This document shows positions 1-9,499 of a stretch of DNA of 64,000 nucleotides, piece by piece. Source of the stretch: an uncultured Marinomonas sp. (lineage in GTDB: Bacteria; Pseudomonadota; Gammaproteobacteria; Pseudomonadales; Marinomonadaceae); contig CANLRQ010000001.1 of assembly GCA_947493575.1 (NCBI GenBank), positions 222,006 through 286,005 of the forward strand. Direction: 5' to 3'. The notes under the pieces are model-generated. The model did not search any database, was not told the origin of the DNA, and saw only the letters and a program-made list of their open reading frames with translations. Positions within the stretch are counted from its first letter, which is position 1. Each line of letters begins with the position of its first letter. The position numbers and the translations under genes were made by a program.

Positions 1-693
1 TTAAGCTGGCTAAATGGGACAGCCATCATCAGCCTATCTACTGGCTGGGTAGTGGCTTTATTCACTCTCTGCTATTTTCTAGTCGATGATTTTTCACGCT
101 TTTTTCTTCACTGGTTAATGCATAAGTCCCCTACATTATGGGCTTTCCATCAAGTTCACCACAGTGCCTCAACAATGACGCCTTTTACTGTGTTTCGCAC
201 TCACCCAATTGAAGGCATACTTTTTTCTTTAAGATCAGCGGTTTCACAAGGCATCGTCATTGGGGTATTTGCGGTGTGCTTTCCAAAGCAAATGTCTCTC
301 TATACTATCTTTGGAGTAGTTGTCAGTACCTATTTATTTAACCTTTTCGGGGCAAATTTAAGACACAGCACACTGCCAATAAGTTATGGGAAGTACTTAG
401 AAAAATGGATTATTTCACCAGCCCAGCACCAACTGCATCACTCTTTAAATCCAGCTCATTTTGATTGTAATTTTGGCGTAGTACTAGCCATATGGGATCG
501 TTTGTTTAACTCATTAAAGTTTGGTCACGATAATCAAAAGGTACAATTTGGGGTTTCCGGTAAAATGCAAAACCCTAGCTTACTTGAATTGTATTATTTA
601 CCTTTCCAACTTGCTTGGACACGCTTTGTAAAAAAGCTGTTACCTAATCTACAAAAGGCTCGTCACTTCTTTCATAACATACTCAAAAATTAG
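1..693 (+). CDS. Fatty acid hydroxylase / sterol desaturase family protein, 5' truncated by window edge
   Basis: The frame is open from base 1, so the gene begins outside the window; a GTG at 52 is an internal codon that could be mistaken for a start. The visible part is a membrane protein with the histidine clusters of the fatty acid hydroxylase (di-iron) superfamily: HWLMH near residue 36, HQVHH about 13 residues later, and QHQLHHS near residue 142 of the visible frame. Hydrophobic segments lie between the second and third clusters. Members hydroxylate or desaturate lipid chains or sterol-like substrates using a membrane di-iron centre. The substrate cannot be read from the sequence. No RBS or operon context is visible. 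Confidence 0.8.
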   Translation, partial: LSWLNGTAIISLSTGWVVALFTLCYFLVDDFSRFFLHWLMHKSPTLWAFHQVHHSASTMTPFTVFRTHPIEGILFSLRSAVSQGIVIGVFAVCFPKQMSLYTIFGVVVSTYLFNLFGANLRHSTLPISYGKYLEKWIISPAQHQLHHSLNPAHFDCNFGVVLAIWDRLFNSLKFGHDNQKVQFGVSGKMQNPSLLELYYLPFQLAWTRFVKKLLPNLQKARHFFHNILKN

Positions 694-982
694 CTCTACA
701 AGCACCTCACCCTGACTAATCTACAACATCAAAAGGATTTCACCCCCAATCCAAAGTCTTTTTACTCTCTGTCGATAAAAAGCTATCTGTATCATGGTGT
801 ACTTTTAAAATAAAAAAAGGAGAGAGATACTGCTTTTGGGTTACTTTAATAAAATCAGGAATGATCGATAGCACCTTCATAATGAAAGAGGTGAGACTCT
901 TTATTTATCTACATGCTTAAGTGCAAGCAGTAGAAGTTATGCCCATTAACCTTCATTCCCTTCCAGTACAAGGAAACGTATT

Positions 983-2845
983 ATGAAATATCCGTTACGT
1001 CCTACCCTTATCGCTTTATCCGTTGTGGCCGTTGGTGTAACTGGCTGTTCAAGCCTAATGTACAACAACAGTTTTAGTCAGGCAGATGACATACAACCAA
1101 TAGAACCTGCTGGTGCTACTGTTGAAAGAATCGGTCTTGATCAAGCATGGGATGACACAACAAAAGAACAATTTTGGTTTACTAGCCAAGGCTCTCAAAT
1201 CATTCCTTATAACTGGTTTACTTGGTTAGAAGTTGCTGAGAGCCAAGATTTATTTCGTAGCAGTGATCACATGAGCTATTTAGGCTACTTACCCGAGCAG
1301 TCATCTAACTTAAATCCTTCAGGTTTGCCAATCGGTTTTGCGTTAAATAAAGATCCAAAAGGAGATGCTTGGGTTGGCATGACGTGTGCTGCATGTCATA
1401 CCAATCAACTCGATTATCAAGGAAAGAAGTTTTTAATAGAAGGAGCGCCAACACTAGCAAACTTCGTTCTCTTTTTTGATCGTCTTACCGAGGCAATGAA
1501 TGCCACGAATTCTGACGAAATTAAATTCCAACGTTTTGCTAAAAATGTTCTTGCTGATCAATACTCCATTAAAAATGCCGTACAGCTTCGTCAGAGCTTT
1601 ACTCAAATGGCGATAAAAATTGCACAGCGTCAAAAAGTAAATGCTTTACCAAGCGACTTACCAAAAGATTTTACAAGTTATGCGCGTTTGGACGCCTTTG
1701 GCAACATTCAAAACGAAGGAACGGCGTTTGCGTTACACGATTTAACCAACAAAAATGTGCCTGATGCACCCGTTTCTTACCCATTTCTGTGGGGAACACA
1801 TCAATCCGATGTCGTTCAATGGAACGCTTCAGCTCCAAATACGCCTGTTGTTGGTCCTTTATCACGTAATATTGGAGAAGTCGTTGGTGTATTTGGCGGA
1901 TTATCCATAGAAAAAGCGCCTTGGTGGAAACAACTTATCGGATTAAATACATCGTATTCTTCTTCTGTAGATATGCTTGGCTTAGGGCAACTGGAAACAT
2001 GGGTTAAAGCCCTGCGCTCTCCACAATGGCCAGAAGAGTATTTACCACCTATAGATACTCAAAAGGCCGCAGCAGGCAGCATTCTTTATCAAGCTCAATG
2101 CTCTGGCTGTCATCAAGTCATGACCAGAGAGCAAGAAAAGGACCTCTACATTGCAGTTCAGACACCAGTAGAAGAAGTTGGAACGGATCCAATGACGGCA
2201 TGGAATGCAGAATTCCACCAAGCGAAAACATTGATTTTAGAGGGTGAGAAACAGCTAATTTTGGCAGGAGATAAGTTTGGGGCTGAAGCGGATGCTATTA
2301 GCATACCGGTAAATGGTGTGGTTGGCTTAATTCTAAAAGATCCTAAAACAGCATTAAAAGCAGGTCTAATGCCATTAGGTGACGGCGCAAAAGGAAAGGC
2401 TAAATCATTAAAAGAATACGCTTTAATGCACGCTCAGGCTCGTGACTCGATTCAACAACCCGTGGACAAAAATGAACCTATGGTAAATGGAGAGCTGAAC
2501 CTCAAAGGCCTCGTTTATAAAGCTCGTCCATTAAACGGCATCTGGGCTACAGCGCCTTATATGCATAATGGATCAGTTGCCAACTTATGGGAAACGTTAC
2601 AGAAGCCTGAAGACAGACAAACCAAATTTTGGGTAGGTAACCGTAATTTTGACCCGAAAGTGGTGGGTTATGTAAACGAAAAAGCGGAGTCTATTGGATC
2701 CTATCCTAGTCCTTCTAGTGAATTTCAAGTACTTGACTCACAAGGGAAAATTGCCAAAGGTAATTCTAACCTTGGACACGATTTTGGCACCGACTTAACC
2801 GATGCAGAAAAATGGCAATTAGTAGAATACATGAAAACACTGTAA
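983..2845 (+). CDS. Dihaem c-type cytochrome lipoprotein, RoxA-like
   Basis: A 620-residue exported protein. The N-terminus is a lipoprotein signal ending in VTGC (Cys22), so it is probably anchored in a membrane facing the periplasm or the outside. Two haem c motifs are visible: CAACH near residue 135 and CSGCH near residue 373. A segment containing PLNGIWATAPYMHNGS near residue 520 resembles the RoxA/LoxA rubber-oxygenase family and dihaem peroxidase-like cytochromes. The size (about 600 residues) and wide haem spacing also fit RoxA-like proteins better than MauG/CcpA peroxidases (about 350 residues). An RBS (AAGGA) lies about 8 nt before the ATG. It is a single-gene unit ended by a strong hairpin. 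Catalytic activity on polyisoprenoids is not implied; an electron-transfer or peroxidase role is equally possible. Confidence 0.8.
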   Translation: MKYPLRPTLIALSVVAVGVTGCSSLMYNNSFSQADDIQPIEPAGATVERIGLDQAWDDTTKEQFWFTSQGSQIIPYNWFTWLEVAESQDLFRSSDHMSYLGYLPEQSSNLNPSGLPIGFALNKDPKGDAWVGMTCAACHTNQLDYQGKKFLIEGAPTLANFVLFFDRLTEAMNATNSDEIKFQRFAKNVLADQYSIKNAVQLRQSFTQMAIKIAQRQKVNALPSDLPKDFTSYARLDAFGNIQNEGTAFALHDLTNKNVPDAPVSYPFLWGTHQSDVVQWNASAPNTPVVGPLSRNIGEVVGVFGGLSIEKAPWWKQLIGLNTSYSSSVDMLGLGQLETWVKALRSPQWPEEYLPPIDTQKAAAGSILYQAQCSGCHQVMTREQEKDLYIAVQTPVEEVGTDPMTAWNAEFHQAKTLILEGEKQLILAGDKFGAEADAISIPVNGVVGLILKDPKTALKAGLMPLGDGAKGKAKSLKEYALMHAQARDSIQQPVDKNEPMVNGELNLKGLVYKARPLNGIWATAPYMHNGSVANLWETLQKPEDRQTKFWVGNRNFDPKVVGYVNEKAESIGSYPSPSSEFQVLDSQGKIAKGNSNLGHDFGTDLTDAEKWQLVEYMKTL

Positions 2846-2861
2846 TTCACTAACTGCACAT

Positions 2862-2895
2862 AAAAAAGCCCAAACCGGAGTTTGGGCTTTTTTTT
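2862..2895. terminator. Bidirectional intrinsic terminator
   Basis: A 14-bp perfect stem (arms AAGCCCAAAC and GTTTGGGCTT extended by A/T runs) closes on a CGGA tetraloop. It is flanked by A and T tracts, so it can stop transcription from the cytochrome gene on the plus strand and from the TRAP binding-protein gene on the minus strand. Confidence 0.9.
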
Positions 2896-2926
2896 AACTA
2901 CCGTTTCTAAGAATCAGTAACCGCGT

Positions 2927-4039
2927 TTATTCACCATCACGTGCATTGATATAAGCACGTTCTGAGACAGAGTGCCATGAACCCACTTTTTCACGGAAAT
3001 CTTTAAATGATGCATATACTTTTGCACTCATTTCATCACCAGCGGCAACTTCAGCTAACGTTTCTTCAGACGCAACTTTCAACGCGCTCAACACATCTTT
3101 CGGGAATGGTTTAAGCTGCACATTATGCTCTTCAACCAATGTTTTTAATGCATCATTATTCAATGCAGTAAATTCATCCAACATGTCTTGAGTTGCTTGG
3201 CGAGCCGCAGAACGAACGATCAACTGTAAATCTCTCGGTAGCGCTTCAAACGCGGTTTTGTTGACCATTGATTCCATTGAAGAACCTGGCTCATGCCAAC
3301 CTGGATAGTAGTAGTACTTCGCAGCTTTGTATAAACCAAAAGCTAGGTCATTATATGGGCCAACCCATTCAGTTGCATCAATAGTACCTGTTTGCAGAGC
3401 AGTAAATATTTCGCCGCCAGGAAGGTTAACTGGAATACCACCGGCTTTTTTCAGAACTTCGCCACCTAAGCCTGGTATACGCATTTTCAAACCATTAAAG
3501 TCATCAACAGAATTGATTTCTTTATTAAACCAACCACCCATCTGCACACCAGTATTACCAGCAGTTAAAGGAATAAGATTAAATGGTTCATATACTTCTT
3601 CCCACAACTTCATACCGCCGCCATGGTATATCCAAGAGTTAATCTCTTGAGCCGTCAAACCAAACGGAACGGCTGTGAAGAACTGTGCCGCAGGAGCTTT
3701 ACCTTTCCAGTAATAGGCTGCACTGTGGCCCATTTCAGCAGTACCACGAGATACGGCATCAAATACTTCCAATGGTGGAACCAATTCGCCAGCCGCATAA
3801 ACTTTTACATTCAAACGTCCACCAGACATTTCAGTAATGTTATTCGCTAAATTTTCTGCACCAGTACCTAAACCTGGAAAGTTTTTCGGCCAAGTCGTTA
3901 CCATTTTCCAATTAATAGGATCGACTTTTTTCTCAACTTCCACTTCTACGATTTCTTTTTCGGCACCACCACAAGCAACCAATGTTGCAGCGGCCAAGCT
4001 TGCCAATGCAAACTTACCCCAACTTTTTACTTTTAGCAT
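2927..4039 (-). CDS. TRAP transporter solute-binding lipoprotein (DctP/TakP type)
   Basis: A periplasmic solute-binding protein of the TRAP family. The start at 4039 is preferred over the ATG at 4057 because a GAGGG RBS sits between them; this gives 370 residues. A lipoprotein signal ends in LVAC with Cys23, unlike most DctP proteins, which are freely secreted. Family features include the conserved Arg in KMRIPGLGGEVL (near residue 190), and GGEIFTALQTGTIDATEWVGPYND (near 220), as in TakP-like binders of alpha-keto acids. No DctQ or DctM membrane subunit gene is adjacent, so its permease must lie elsewhere. Ligand identity is inference only. Confidence 0.88.
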   Translation of the reverse strand: MLKVKSWGKFALASLAAATLVACGGAEKEIVEVEVEKKVDPINWKMVTTWPKNFPGLGTGAENLANNITEMSGGRLNVKVYAAGELVPPLEVFDAVSRGTAEMGHSAAYYWKGKAPAAQFFTAVPFGLTAQEINSWIYHGGGMKLWEEVYEPFNLIPLTAGNTGVQMGGWFNKEINSVDDFNGLKMRIPGLGGEVLKKAGGIPVNLPGGEIFTALQTGTIDATEWVGPYNDLAFGLYKAAKYYYYPGWHEPGSSMESMVNKTAFEALPRDLQLIVRSAARQATQDMLDEFTALNNDALKTLVEEHNVQLKPFPKDVLSALKVASEETLAEVAAGDEMSAKVYASFKDFREKVGSWHSVSERAYINARDGE

Positions 4040-4197
4040 TCTACAATCCCTCAACATTATTATTTTTTGATACGTTTCTTCTTATCTTATAAACGTAAGC
4101 TCTAGATACTATGGGGAGTTCATCATTCTCTCAATAGAATTCTGAGTTTTTTTAAATCATTCAAGCACTTTTAGATAGGTGCAAATAAGCCCTTTCT

Positions 4198-5256
4198 TCA
4201 AAACAGCGAGCTATATTTCCAAGGTAATCTTACTCCTTCTAACGAAGACTGTTCCGCAAGCTCTAACCCATAAATCAATTTACACGCGTCAGCTAGACCC
4301 ACAGGAGCCGTGCCCTCTTCAAGAATTGCTTGACTTAAAGAATCATAAAACTCTGAGTACAAGCTCAATGTTAAAGGCTCTTTAACAACCTCGATTTCTC
4401 CCTGTGAATTTGCCTGATATAAAATAGCAGACTGCACATCACCTCTATTTGGAAACGCAGCATCACTAGGCATTTGACCTGCTCTCAAAGCAGATTCTTG
4501 AGGGTCTAACCCGAAGCAGTGCCAACTTCCACCTGTTGCATTCACTTTAAAACGCACTTGTTCGCCAGCTTCAAACGGCGAAGAAGCAATCCTGATGCTC
4601 TTATCTTCATACCCCAATTCAACATTAAAAAAATCTGTTGTTTCACTCTTCTCTCTTAATTTGCTCATACTGGCTTGAACCCATAAAGGCTCGCCAAAAA
4701 GACACAGCATTTGATCTAATAAATGCGGCCCTAAATCCCAAAATATTCCTGTACCCTCTCCTGGCTGCTCACGCCATCTGTCTTGCACATTAGGACGGAA
4801 TCGATCAAACCGTGACTCCATGTACTTTATCTTTCCAATAGTAGAAGAGTTAGCCAATTCCATTAATCGAATAAAATCACCATCAAAACGGCGATTTTGA
4901 TACACACTTAAAATCAAATTTTTCGACGCTGCAAGCGAACATAGAGCTTCTATATCAGCTAAGTTAGTCACAGAAGGTTTTTCCAATAGAACATGCTTTC
5001 CTGCCAATAATGCAGCTTTAGCAAGCGGGAAATGAAGAGCATTTGGTGATGTAATAACCACCAAATCAATACTCTCGTCAGAGATCAACGTCTCGCTTTC
5101 GGAGACAACACGAGCGTTAGGCGCAAGCAAAACCACCTCTTCAGGCTTACTGCTGTAAACGCAATCGAGAGACATGCTTTTGTTATTCAAAATAAAAGGC
5201 GCATGAAAAATACGACCCGACAGACCAAATCCTATTAACCCAACTGATATCGACAC
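4198..5256 (-). CDS. Gfo/Idh/MocA family NAD(P)-dependent oxidoreductase
   Basis: A 352-residue protein with an N-terminal Rossmann dinucleotide-binding motif (GFGLSGRIFHAPF, residues about 9-21), the family EKP motif (EKPSVTN, near 92), and the downstream DLGPHLLDQ motif (near 173) containing the catalytic-region His. The start is GTG with an upstream GAGGGG RBS. The gene lies 40 bp downstream of uvrD on the same strand, so read-through is likely. The organisation resembles YdgJ/YhhX-type dehydrogenases acting on sugars or inositols. The substrate is not known. Confidence 0.85.
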   Translation of the reverse strand: MSISVGLIGFGLSGRIFHAPFILNNKSMSLDCVYSSKPEEVVLLAPNARVVSESETLISDESIDLVVITSPNALHFPLAKAALLAGKHVLLEKPSVTNLADIEALCSLAASKNLILSVYQNRRFDGDFIRLMELANSSTIGKIKYMESRFDRFRPNVQDRWREQPGEGTGIFWDLGPHLLDQMLCLFGEPLWVQASMSKLREKSETTDFFNVELGYEDKSIRIASSPFEAGEQVRFKVNATGGSWHCFGLDPQESALRAGQMPSDAAFPNRGDVQSAILYQANSQGEIEVVKEPLTLSLYSEFYDSLSQAILEEGTAPVGLADACKLIYGLELAEQSSLEGVRLPWKYSSLF

Positions 5257-5296
5257 TTCACACCCCTCTTATTTAATATTGGAATAACAAACGAGA

Positions 5297-7495
5297 CTAC
5301 AACACCTCCAGTTTAGCAAACGCTAAAACCAGCCATTTACTGCCTTCATCATCAAAATTAACCTGTACACGAGTCTGAGCCCCTTGCCCTTCACTATTAA
5401 TCACTAACCCTTCACCAAATACCGGATGTTTTACTTTATCACCCATATTAATGCTCACTGTAGGTTGTTGTAAGCTACTTAATGATGAATTCATTGGTCG
5501 GTTTAGTGCTGGACGTTGCATGGAAACAGGTCGACTCACTTGAGACCGCAAACGCACTTCTTCAATGCAATCTGTTGGAATTTCACTGATAAATCGAGAT
5601 GGACTATTAAAGGACTCACTGCCATACAAACGACGAGATTCTGCATAGGTAATGTAGAGTTTTTCCATTGCCCGAGTGATGCCCACATAACACAGACGAC
5701 GCTCTTCCTCTATACGACCAGGTTCTTCAAAGGACATTTTACTTGGGAATAAGTTCTCTTCGACACCGGTTAAGAAGACCAATGGAAATTCTAACCCTTT
5801 AGCTGCATGTAAGGTCATTAATTGTATGCTGTCTTGATACTCATCCGCTTGAGCTTCTCCCGCATCCAACACCGCTTTATCCAAAAAGGCCATCAATGGA
5901 GAACTGAATTCTTCATCTTCAGAAGACCAGTTAAATCCACTGGCAGCGCTCACTAATTCTTTCAAGTTTTCCACTCGCGCTTCGCCTTTTTCACCTTTTT
6001 CTTTTTCGTGGAAAGGAATCAGACCCGCCTCTTGAATAAGTTGTTCGAACACATCACCTAAACCTAAATCAGGTTGTTGTATGCAAACAGACATTCCTTC
6101 AATTAAAGACAAAAAGCTGCGGATTGCATTGCTCGCCCGAGCAGGTAATAACCCTTGCTCTATAATGGTTACTGCCGCTTTCCACATGGAAAAACCTTGG
6201 TCACGGGCAATTTCTCTTAGCGTCCCTATACTGCGTTCACCAATTCCTCTTGGGGGCACATTAATCACACGCTCCATAGCGCCATCGTCATTTGGGTCTA
6301 ACGCCAAACGAGCATAGGCTAAAGCGTTTTTAATTTCTAAACGATCGTAGAATCTATGACCGCCATAAATTCGGTAAGCAATTTGTTCTCTAACTAAGCA
6401 TTCTTCTACAACTCGTGATTGGGCATTAGATCGATATAAAATAGCGATTTCTTTCAAATCTGTGCCCTTATCACGCCATTTTTTTATTATTTCGATAATA
6501 AAACGAGCTTCATCCTGTTCATTAAAACCAGCATAAAGAGAAATAGGTTCACCGCTGCCGCTGTCAGTCCAAAGCTCTTTACCCAAACGATCTTCATTAT
6601 TGCTAATCAGACCATTTGCGGCTTTCAGTATATGGCCAGTAGAGCGATAATTTTGCTCTAAGCGAATGGTGTTTACCTCGGTAAAATGTTTGGTGAAATT
6701 ATGAATATTTTCAATTTTCGCTCCACGCCATCCGTAAATAGACTGGTCGTCATCACCCACCGCTGTAATTGAACCTTCTTGTCCAACTAAAATGCGCAAC
6801 CATGCGTATTGAATGCTGTTTGTATCTTGAAACTCATCCACTAAGACATGTTTAAAACGCTCTTGATAATGCTTTAGTAATGGAGGGTTGCCTAACAACA
6901 GCTCATGAGCTCTTAATAAAAGCTCTCCAAAATCCAATAATCCACCTTGTTCAGTCGCCTCTTCGTAATGAAAGTACAGTTCTTTCATACCTTTAGAAAA
7001 AGGATCATGGCTATCAGGTACATGTGCAGCCCTACGCCCTTCATCCTTTTGTGCATTGATAAACCAACAAACTTGTTTTGGGGGCCAGCGAGTATCATCA
7101 ATATTAAACGCTTTCATAATTCGTTTAACGAGACGCAACTGATCGTCGCTGTCCATAATTTGGAAGTTTTCTTTTAATCCTGCATCCCGCCAGTGGGCAC
7201 GTAATAAACGATGGGCTAAACCATGGAAAGTTCCCACCCACATTCCTTGAGGAGGAACGCCCACAAGTTGTTCAATCCGAGACTGCATTTCTTTTGCGGA
7301 TTTATTAGTAAAGGTCACCGCCATTAAACTATAAGGGGAGATTTCATAGGCATTCATTAACCATGCAATACGATGAACCAGAACCCGAGTTTTACCACTT
7401 CCGGCTCCTGCTAAAATGAGTGTGTTCTGTAATGGCGCTGCGACAGCGTCTCTCTGCTTATCATTTAAATCATCTAAAATAAAAGAAACGTCCAT
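5297..7495 (-). CDS. uvrD: DNA helicase II UvrD
   Basis: A 732-residue SF1A helicase of normal UvrD length. Visible motifs include Walker A GAGSGKT (about 30-36), TFTNKSAKEM (motif Ia), VDEFQDTN (motif II), GDDDQSIYGWRGA (motif III), the long LMTLHAAKGLEFPLVFLTG block (motif V), and VGITRAMEKLYITYA (motif VI). The C-terminal region ends with the UvrD-type Tudor-like domain containing VKHPVFGEGLVI. It unwinds DNA 3'-5' in nucleotide excision and mismatch repair. It is first in a two-gene unit with the oxidoreductase. Rep is less likely because of the C-terminal VKHPVFGEG block. Confidence 0.95.
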   Translation of the reverse strand: MDVSFILDDLNDKQRDAVAAPLQNTLILAGAGSGKTRVLVHRIAWLMNAYEISPYSLMAVTFTNKSAKEMQSRIEQLVGVPPQGMWVGTFHGLAHRLLRAHWRDAGLKENFQIMDSDDQLRLVKRIMKAFNIDDTRWPPKQVCWFINAQKDEGRRAAHVPDSHDPFSKGMKELYFHYEEATEQGGLLDFGELLLRAHELLLGNPPLLKHYQERFKHVLVDEFQDTNSIQYAWLRILVGQEGSITAVGDDDQSIYGWRGAKIENIHNFTKHFTEVNTIRLEQNYRSTGHILKAANGLISNNEDRLGKELWTDSGSGEPISLYAGFNEQDEARFIIEIIKKWRDKGTDLKEIAILYRSNAQSRVVEECLVREQIAYRIYGGHRFYDRLEIKNALAYARLALDPNDDGAMERVINVPPRGIGERSIGTLREIARDQGFSMWKAAVTIIEQGLLPARASNAIRSFLSLIEGMSVCIQQPDLGLGDVFEQLIQEAGLIPFHEKEKGEKGEARVENLKELVSAASGFNWSSEDEEFSSPLMAFLDKAVLDAGEAQADEYQDSIQLMTLHAAKGLEFPLVFLTGVEENLFPSKMSFEEPGRIEEERRLCYVGITRAMEKLYITYAESRRLYGSESFNSPSRFISEIPTDCIEEVRLRSQVSRPVSMQRPALNRPMNSSLSSLQQPTVSINMGDKVKHPVFGEGLVINSEGQGAQTRVQVNFDDEGSKWLVLAFAKLEVL

Positions 7496-7638
7496 TCATT
7501 GCCCGCCGTATTTAAACTGTCATATAAGTTACGTATAAAAGATCGTGTGTTCGAAAAAATAGGTTGATTTTTGATCACTAATAGTGTTTTTTAAACATAT
7601 TACTTGTTGTACGCCTATTTTGGCTTTTTTCACTGGTC

Positions 7639-7669
7639 GATGACAGTAATCAATACATTCTCTGTCATC
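7639..7669. other. Small hairpin in the uvrD to PA3496-family spacer
   Basis: GATGACAG and CTGTCATC form a perfect 8-bp inverted repeat with a 15-nt loop, just before the RBS of the next gene. It has no T-tract, so it is more likely an operator or a 5' leader hairpin than a terminator. Function is not known. Confidence 0.35.
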
Positions 7670-7694
7670 TTGGTTAATTCAGAGAGGAATCACG

Positions 7695-7892
7695 ATGAGC
7701 AAGTCTACTCAAATGTTAAGTGAAGTGAAAACAAATATTCTTTACGCTTCAATGTCACTAGAAAATGAGAAAAACGAAAGGGACCAAAAAGAGGGCAGTA
7801 TTCGCATGCTTAAAGCAAGACGCTCCATTGAAGACTATCTAGAGGAAAAAAGACTCAATGAATCCATTTCAGATGGATGGGACTTAAATTAA
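7695..7892 (+). CDS. Small PA3496-family protein
   Basis: A 65-residue acidic/basic soluble protein preceded by a good RBS (GAGAGGA). The C-terminal half (RRSIEDYLEEKRLNESI, about residues 42-58) matches the PA3496-family pattern of Arg-rich, Ile-Glu-Asp-Tyr-Leu-Glu-Glu repeats, a family sometimes labelled putative envelope integrity protein. No signal peptide or membrane segment is visible. It stands alone between divergent uvrD and the aminotransferase gene. Its function is not established. Confidence 0.7.
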   Translation: MSKSTQMLSEVKTNILYASMSLENEKNERDQKEGSIRMLKARRSIEDYLEEKRLNESISDGWDLN

Positions 7893-8172
7893 CTCCCTAA
7901 ATTAAATACTCCTTTTTAGGATCTTCTTAGGGTTAATAAACGACCTCTCCGCCATACCTGTTTTTTATTGGCCTTAATGTTGTTTTTTTACGTTGACTAT
8001 AGTTCTTGCAGCGGAATTTTGTTTTCTCAAAATTTACACTTAACTCCCTCCATTTCCTATATAAAAACAGACTCAAGGTAGCAGAGTAAGGCATCATCGA
8101 GTAATATATACACAGAATTTATACCTTCATTTAAATCTACTAAACGGTAAATAACCCTATTGGGGAGTCACC

Positions 8173-9372
8173 ATGTTTGCACACATTCCAGCAGCTCCAG
8201 CTGATCCTATTCTTGGCCTAAATGACGCCTATAATAATGAAACTAACCCAGAAAAAATTAATTTAGGGGTTGGTGTATATAAAGACGAAAAAGGCAATAC
8301 GCCGATTCTTCAAGCAGTAAAACAAGCAGAAGAACGACTATTAGAACAGGAGTTTACAAAAAGTTATTTAAGTATCGAAGGTACTGAAAATTACAGACAT
8401 GCTGTTCAAACATTATTATTTGGTGACGACCACCCAATTGTTAATAAAAACCTCGCCCACACGGCGCACACTCCAGGCGGAACTGGGGCGTTACGTGTTG
8501 CGGCTGAGTTTATAAAAAAGCATTTACCAGAATCTACCATTTGGGTGAGTAATCCAACTTGGGCAAATCACCAAGCTATTTTTCAATCGGTAGGTTTAGA
8601 GGTTGGCAGTTATGCATATTACAATGCCGCCTCTAAAAGTTTAGACTTTGAATCATTATTGGCTAGTCTTTCTCAAATACCGGAAGGTGATGTTGTTCTT
8701 TTCCATGGCTGCTGCCACAACCCAACTGGGATAGATCCAACAAAAGAACAATGGCAACAGCTAGCCAAACTTTGTAGCAAACAGGGTTTCCTTCCTTTAT
8801 TCGATTTCGCTTATCAAGGGTTTGCAGTCGGGTTAGAAGAGGATGCTCAAGGGCTGAGAGCCTTTTCTGAACAAGTTCCAGAAATGCTTATAGCCAGCTC
8901 TTTTTCTAAGAATTTTGGTTTGTACAATGAACGTGTCGGTGCAATCACTATTGTCTGTGAAACAGCAGAACAAGCAAACGCATCTTTCACTCAAATTAAA
9001 CGAACGGCCAGAACCAATTATTCCAACCCACCAGCGCATGGTGCAGCGATTGTCACTGAGATTTTATCAAACAAAGCCTTACGCAGCTTATGGGAAATGG
9101 AATTACAAAGTATGAGGACGCGTATTCATGATATGCGAGGGTTATTCGTCAGTACGTTAAGATCAAAAGGAGTCGATCAAGACTTTTCTTTTATCTCAAA
9201 ACAGCAAGGCATGTTTTCCTTTTCAGGACTAAACCCAGAACAAGTCTCTCAACTTAGAAAGCAATATGGCATCTACATAGTGGGATCAGGCCGTATTAAT
9301 GTTGCTGGTATGACTCATGATAATATGGACCCTTTGTGCTCAGCTATTGCAGACATTCTTAAGCAAAGCTAA
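8173..9372 (+). CDS. Aspartate/aromatic amino acid aminotransferase (AspC/TyrB family)
   Basis: A 399-residue class I PLP aminotransferase. It begins with [20 protein letters not shown], typical of AspC/TyrB. Cofactor-site features are visible: TPGGTGALR (phosphate side), HGCCHNPTG (near 177-185), FDFAYQGFA (Asp/Tyr contacts near 200), and [15 protein letters not shown], where the Lys is the Schiff-base lysine (near 247). The C-terminal SGRINVAGM carries the substrate-carboxylate Arg. It transfers amino groups between glutamate and oxaloacetate or aromatic keto acids. The RBS is GGGGAG. Aspartate versus aromatic preference cannot be decided here. Confidence 0.93.
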   Translation: MFAHIPAAPADPILGLNDAYNNETNPEKINLGVGVYKDEKGNTPILQAVKQAEERLLEQEFTKSYLSIEGTENYRHAVQTLLFGDDHPIVNKNLAHTAHTPGGTGALRVAAEFIKKHLPESTIWVSNPTWANHQAIFQSVGLEVGSYAYYNAASKSLDFESLLASLSQIPEGDVVLFHGCCHNPTGIDPTKEQWQQLAKLCSKQGFLPLFDFAYQGFAVGLEEDAQGLRAFSEQVPEMLIASSFSKNFGLYNERVGAITIVCETAEQANASFTQIKRTARTNYSNPPAHGAAIVTEILSNKALRSLWEMELQSMRTRIHDMRGLFVSTLRSKGVDQDFSFISKQQGMFSFSGLNPEQVSQLRKQYGIYIVGSGRINVAGMTHDNMDPLCSAIADILKQS

Positions 9373-9396
9373 CCTTAAGGGCTCGTTACTTTTTAA

Positions 9397-9427
9397 GAAA
9401 AGGCAAATCATCGATTTGCCTTTTTTA
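9397..9427 (+). terminator. Intrinsic terminator after the aminotransferase gene
   Basis: Arms AAAGGCAAATC and GATTTGCCTTT enclose a 3-nt loop, followed by a run of T. It separates the aminotransferase transcript from the DsbA-family gene. Confidence 0.88.
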
Positions 9428-9499
9428 TTCAATCTTTTTTGCCAAACAACAGTCTTAGAAAATAAGAACTCGTATTTTTCAATTAGTAAGGACAATATC

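Noticed and set aside
4177..4196. Short AGGTGCAAATAAGCCC segment resembling the palindromic repeat's left arm
   Set aside because: Only about 20 bp match with no second arm or DnaA box; too short to call a copy.
7561..7580. TTGATTTTTGATCA upstream of the PA3496-family gene as an FNR site
   Set aside because: Only a partial match to TTGATN4ATCAA; no supporting promoter evidence.
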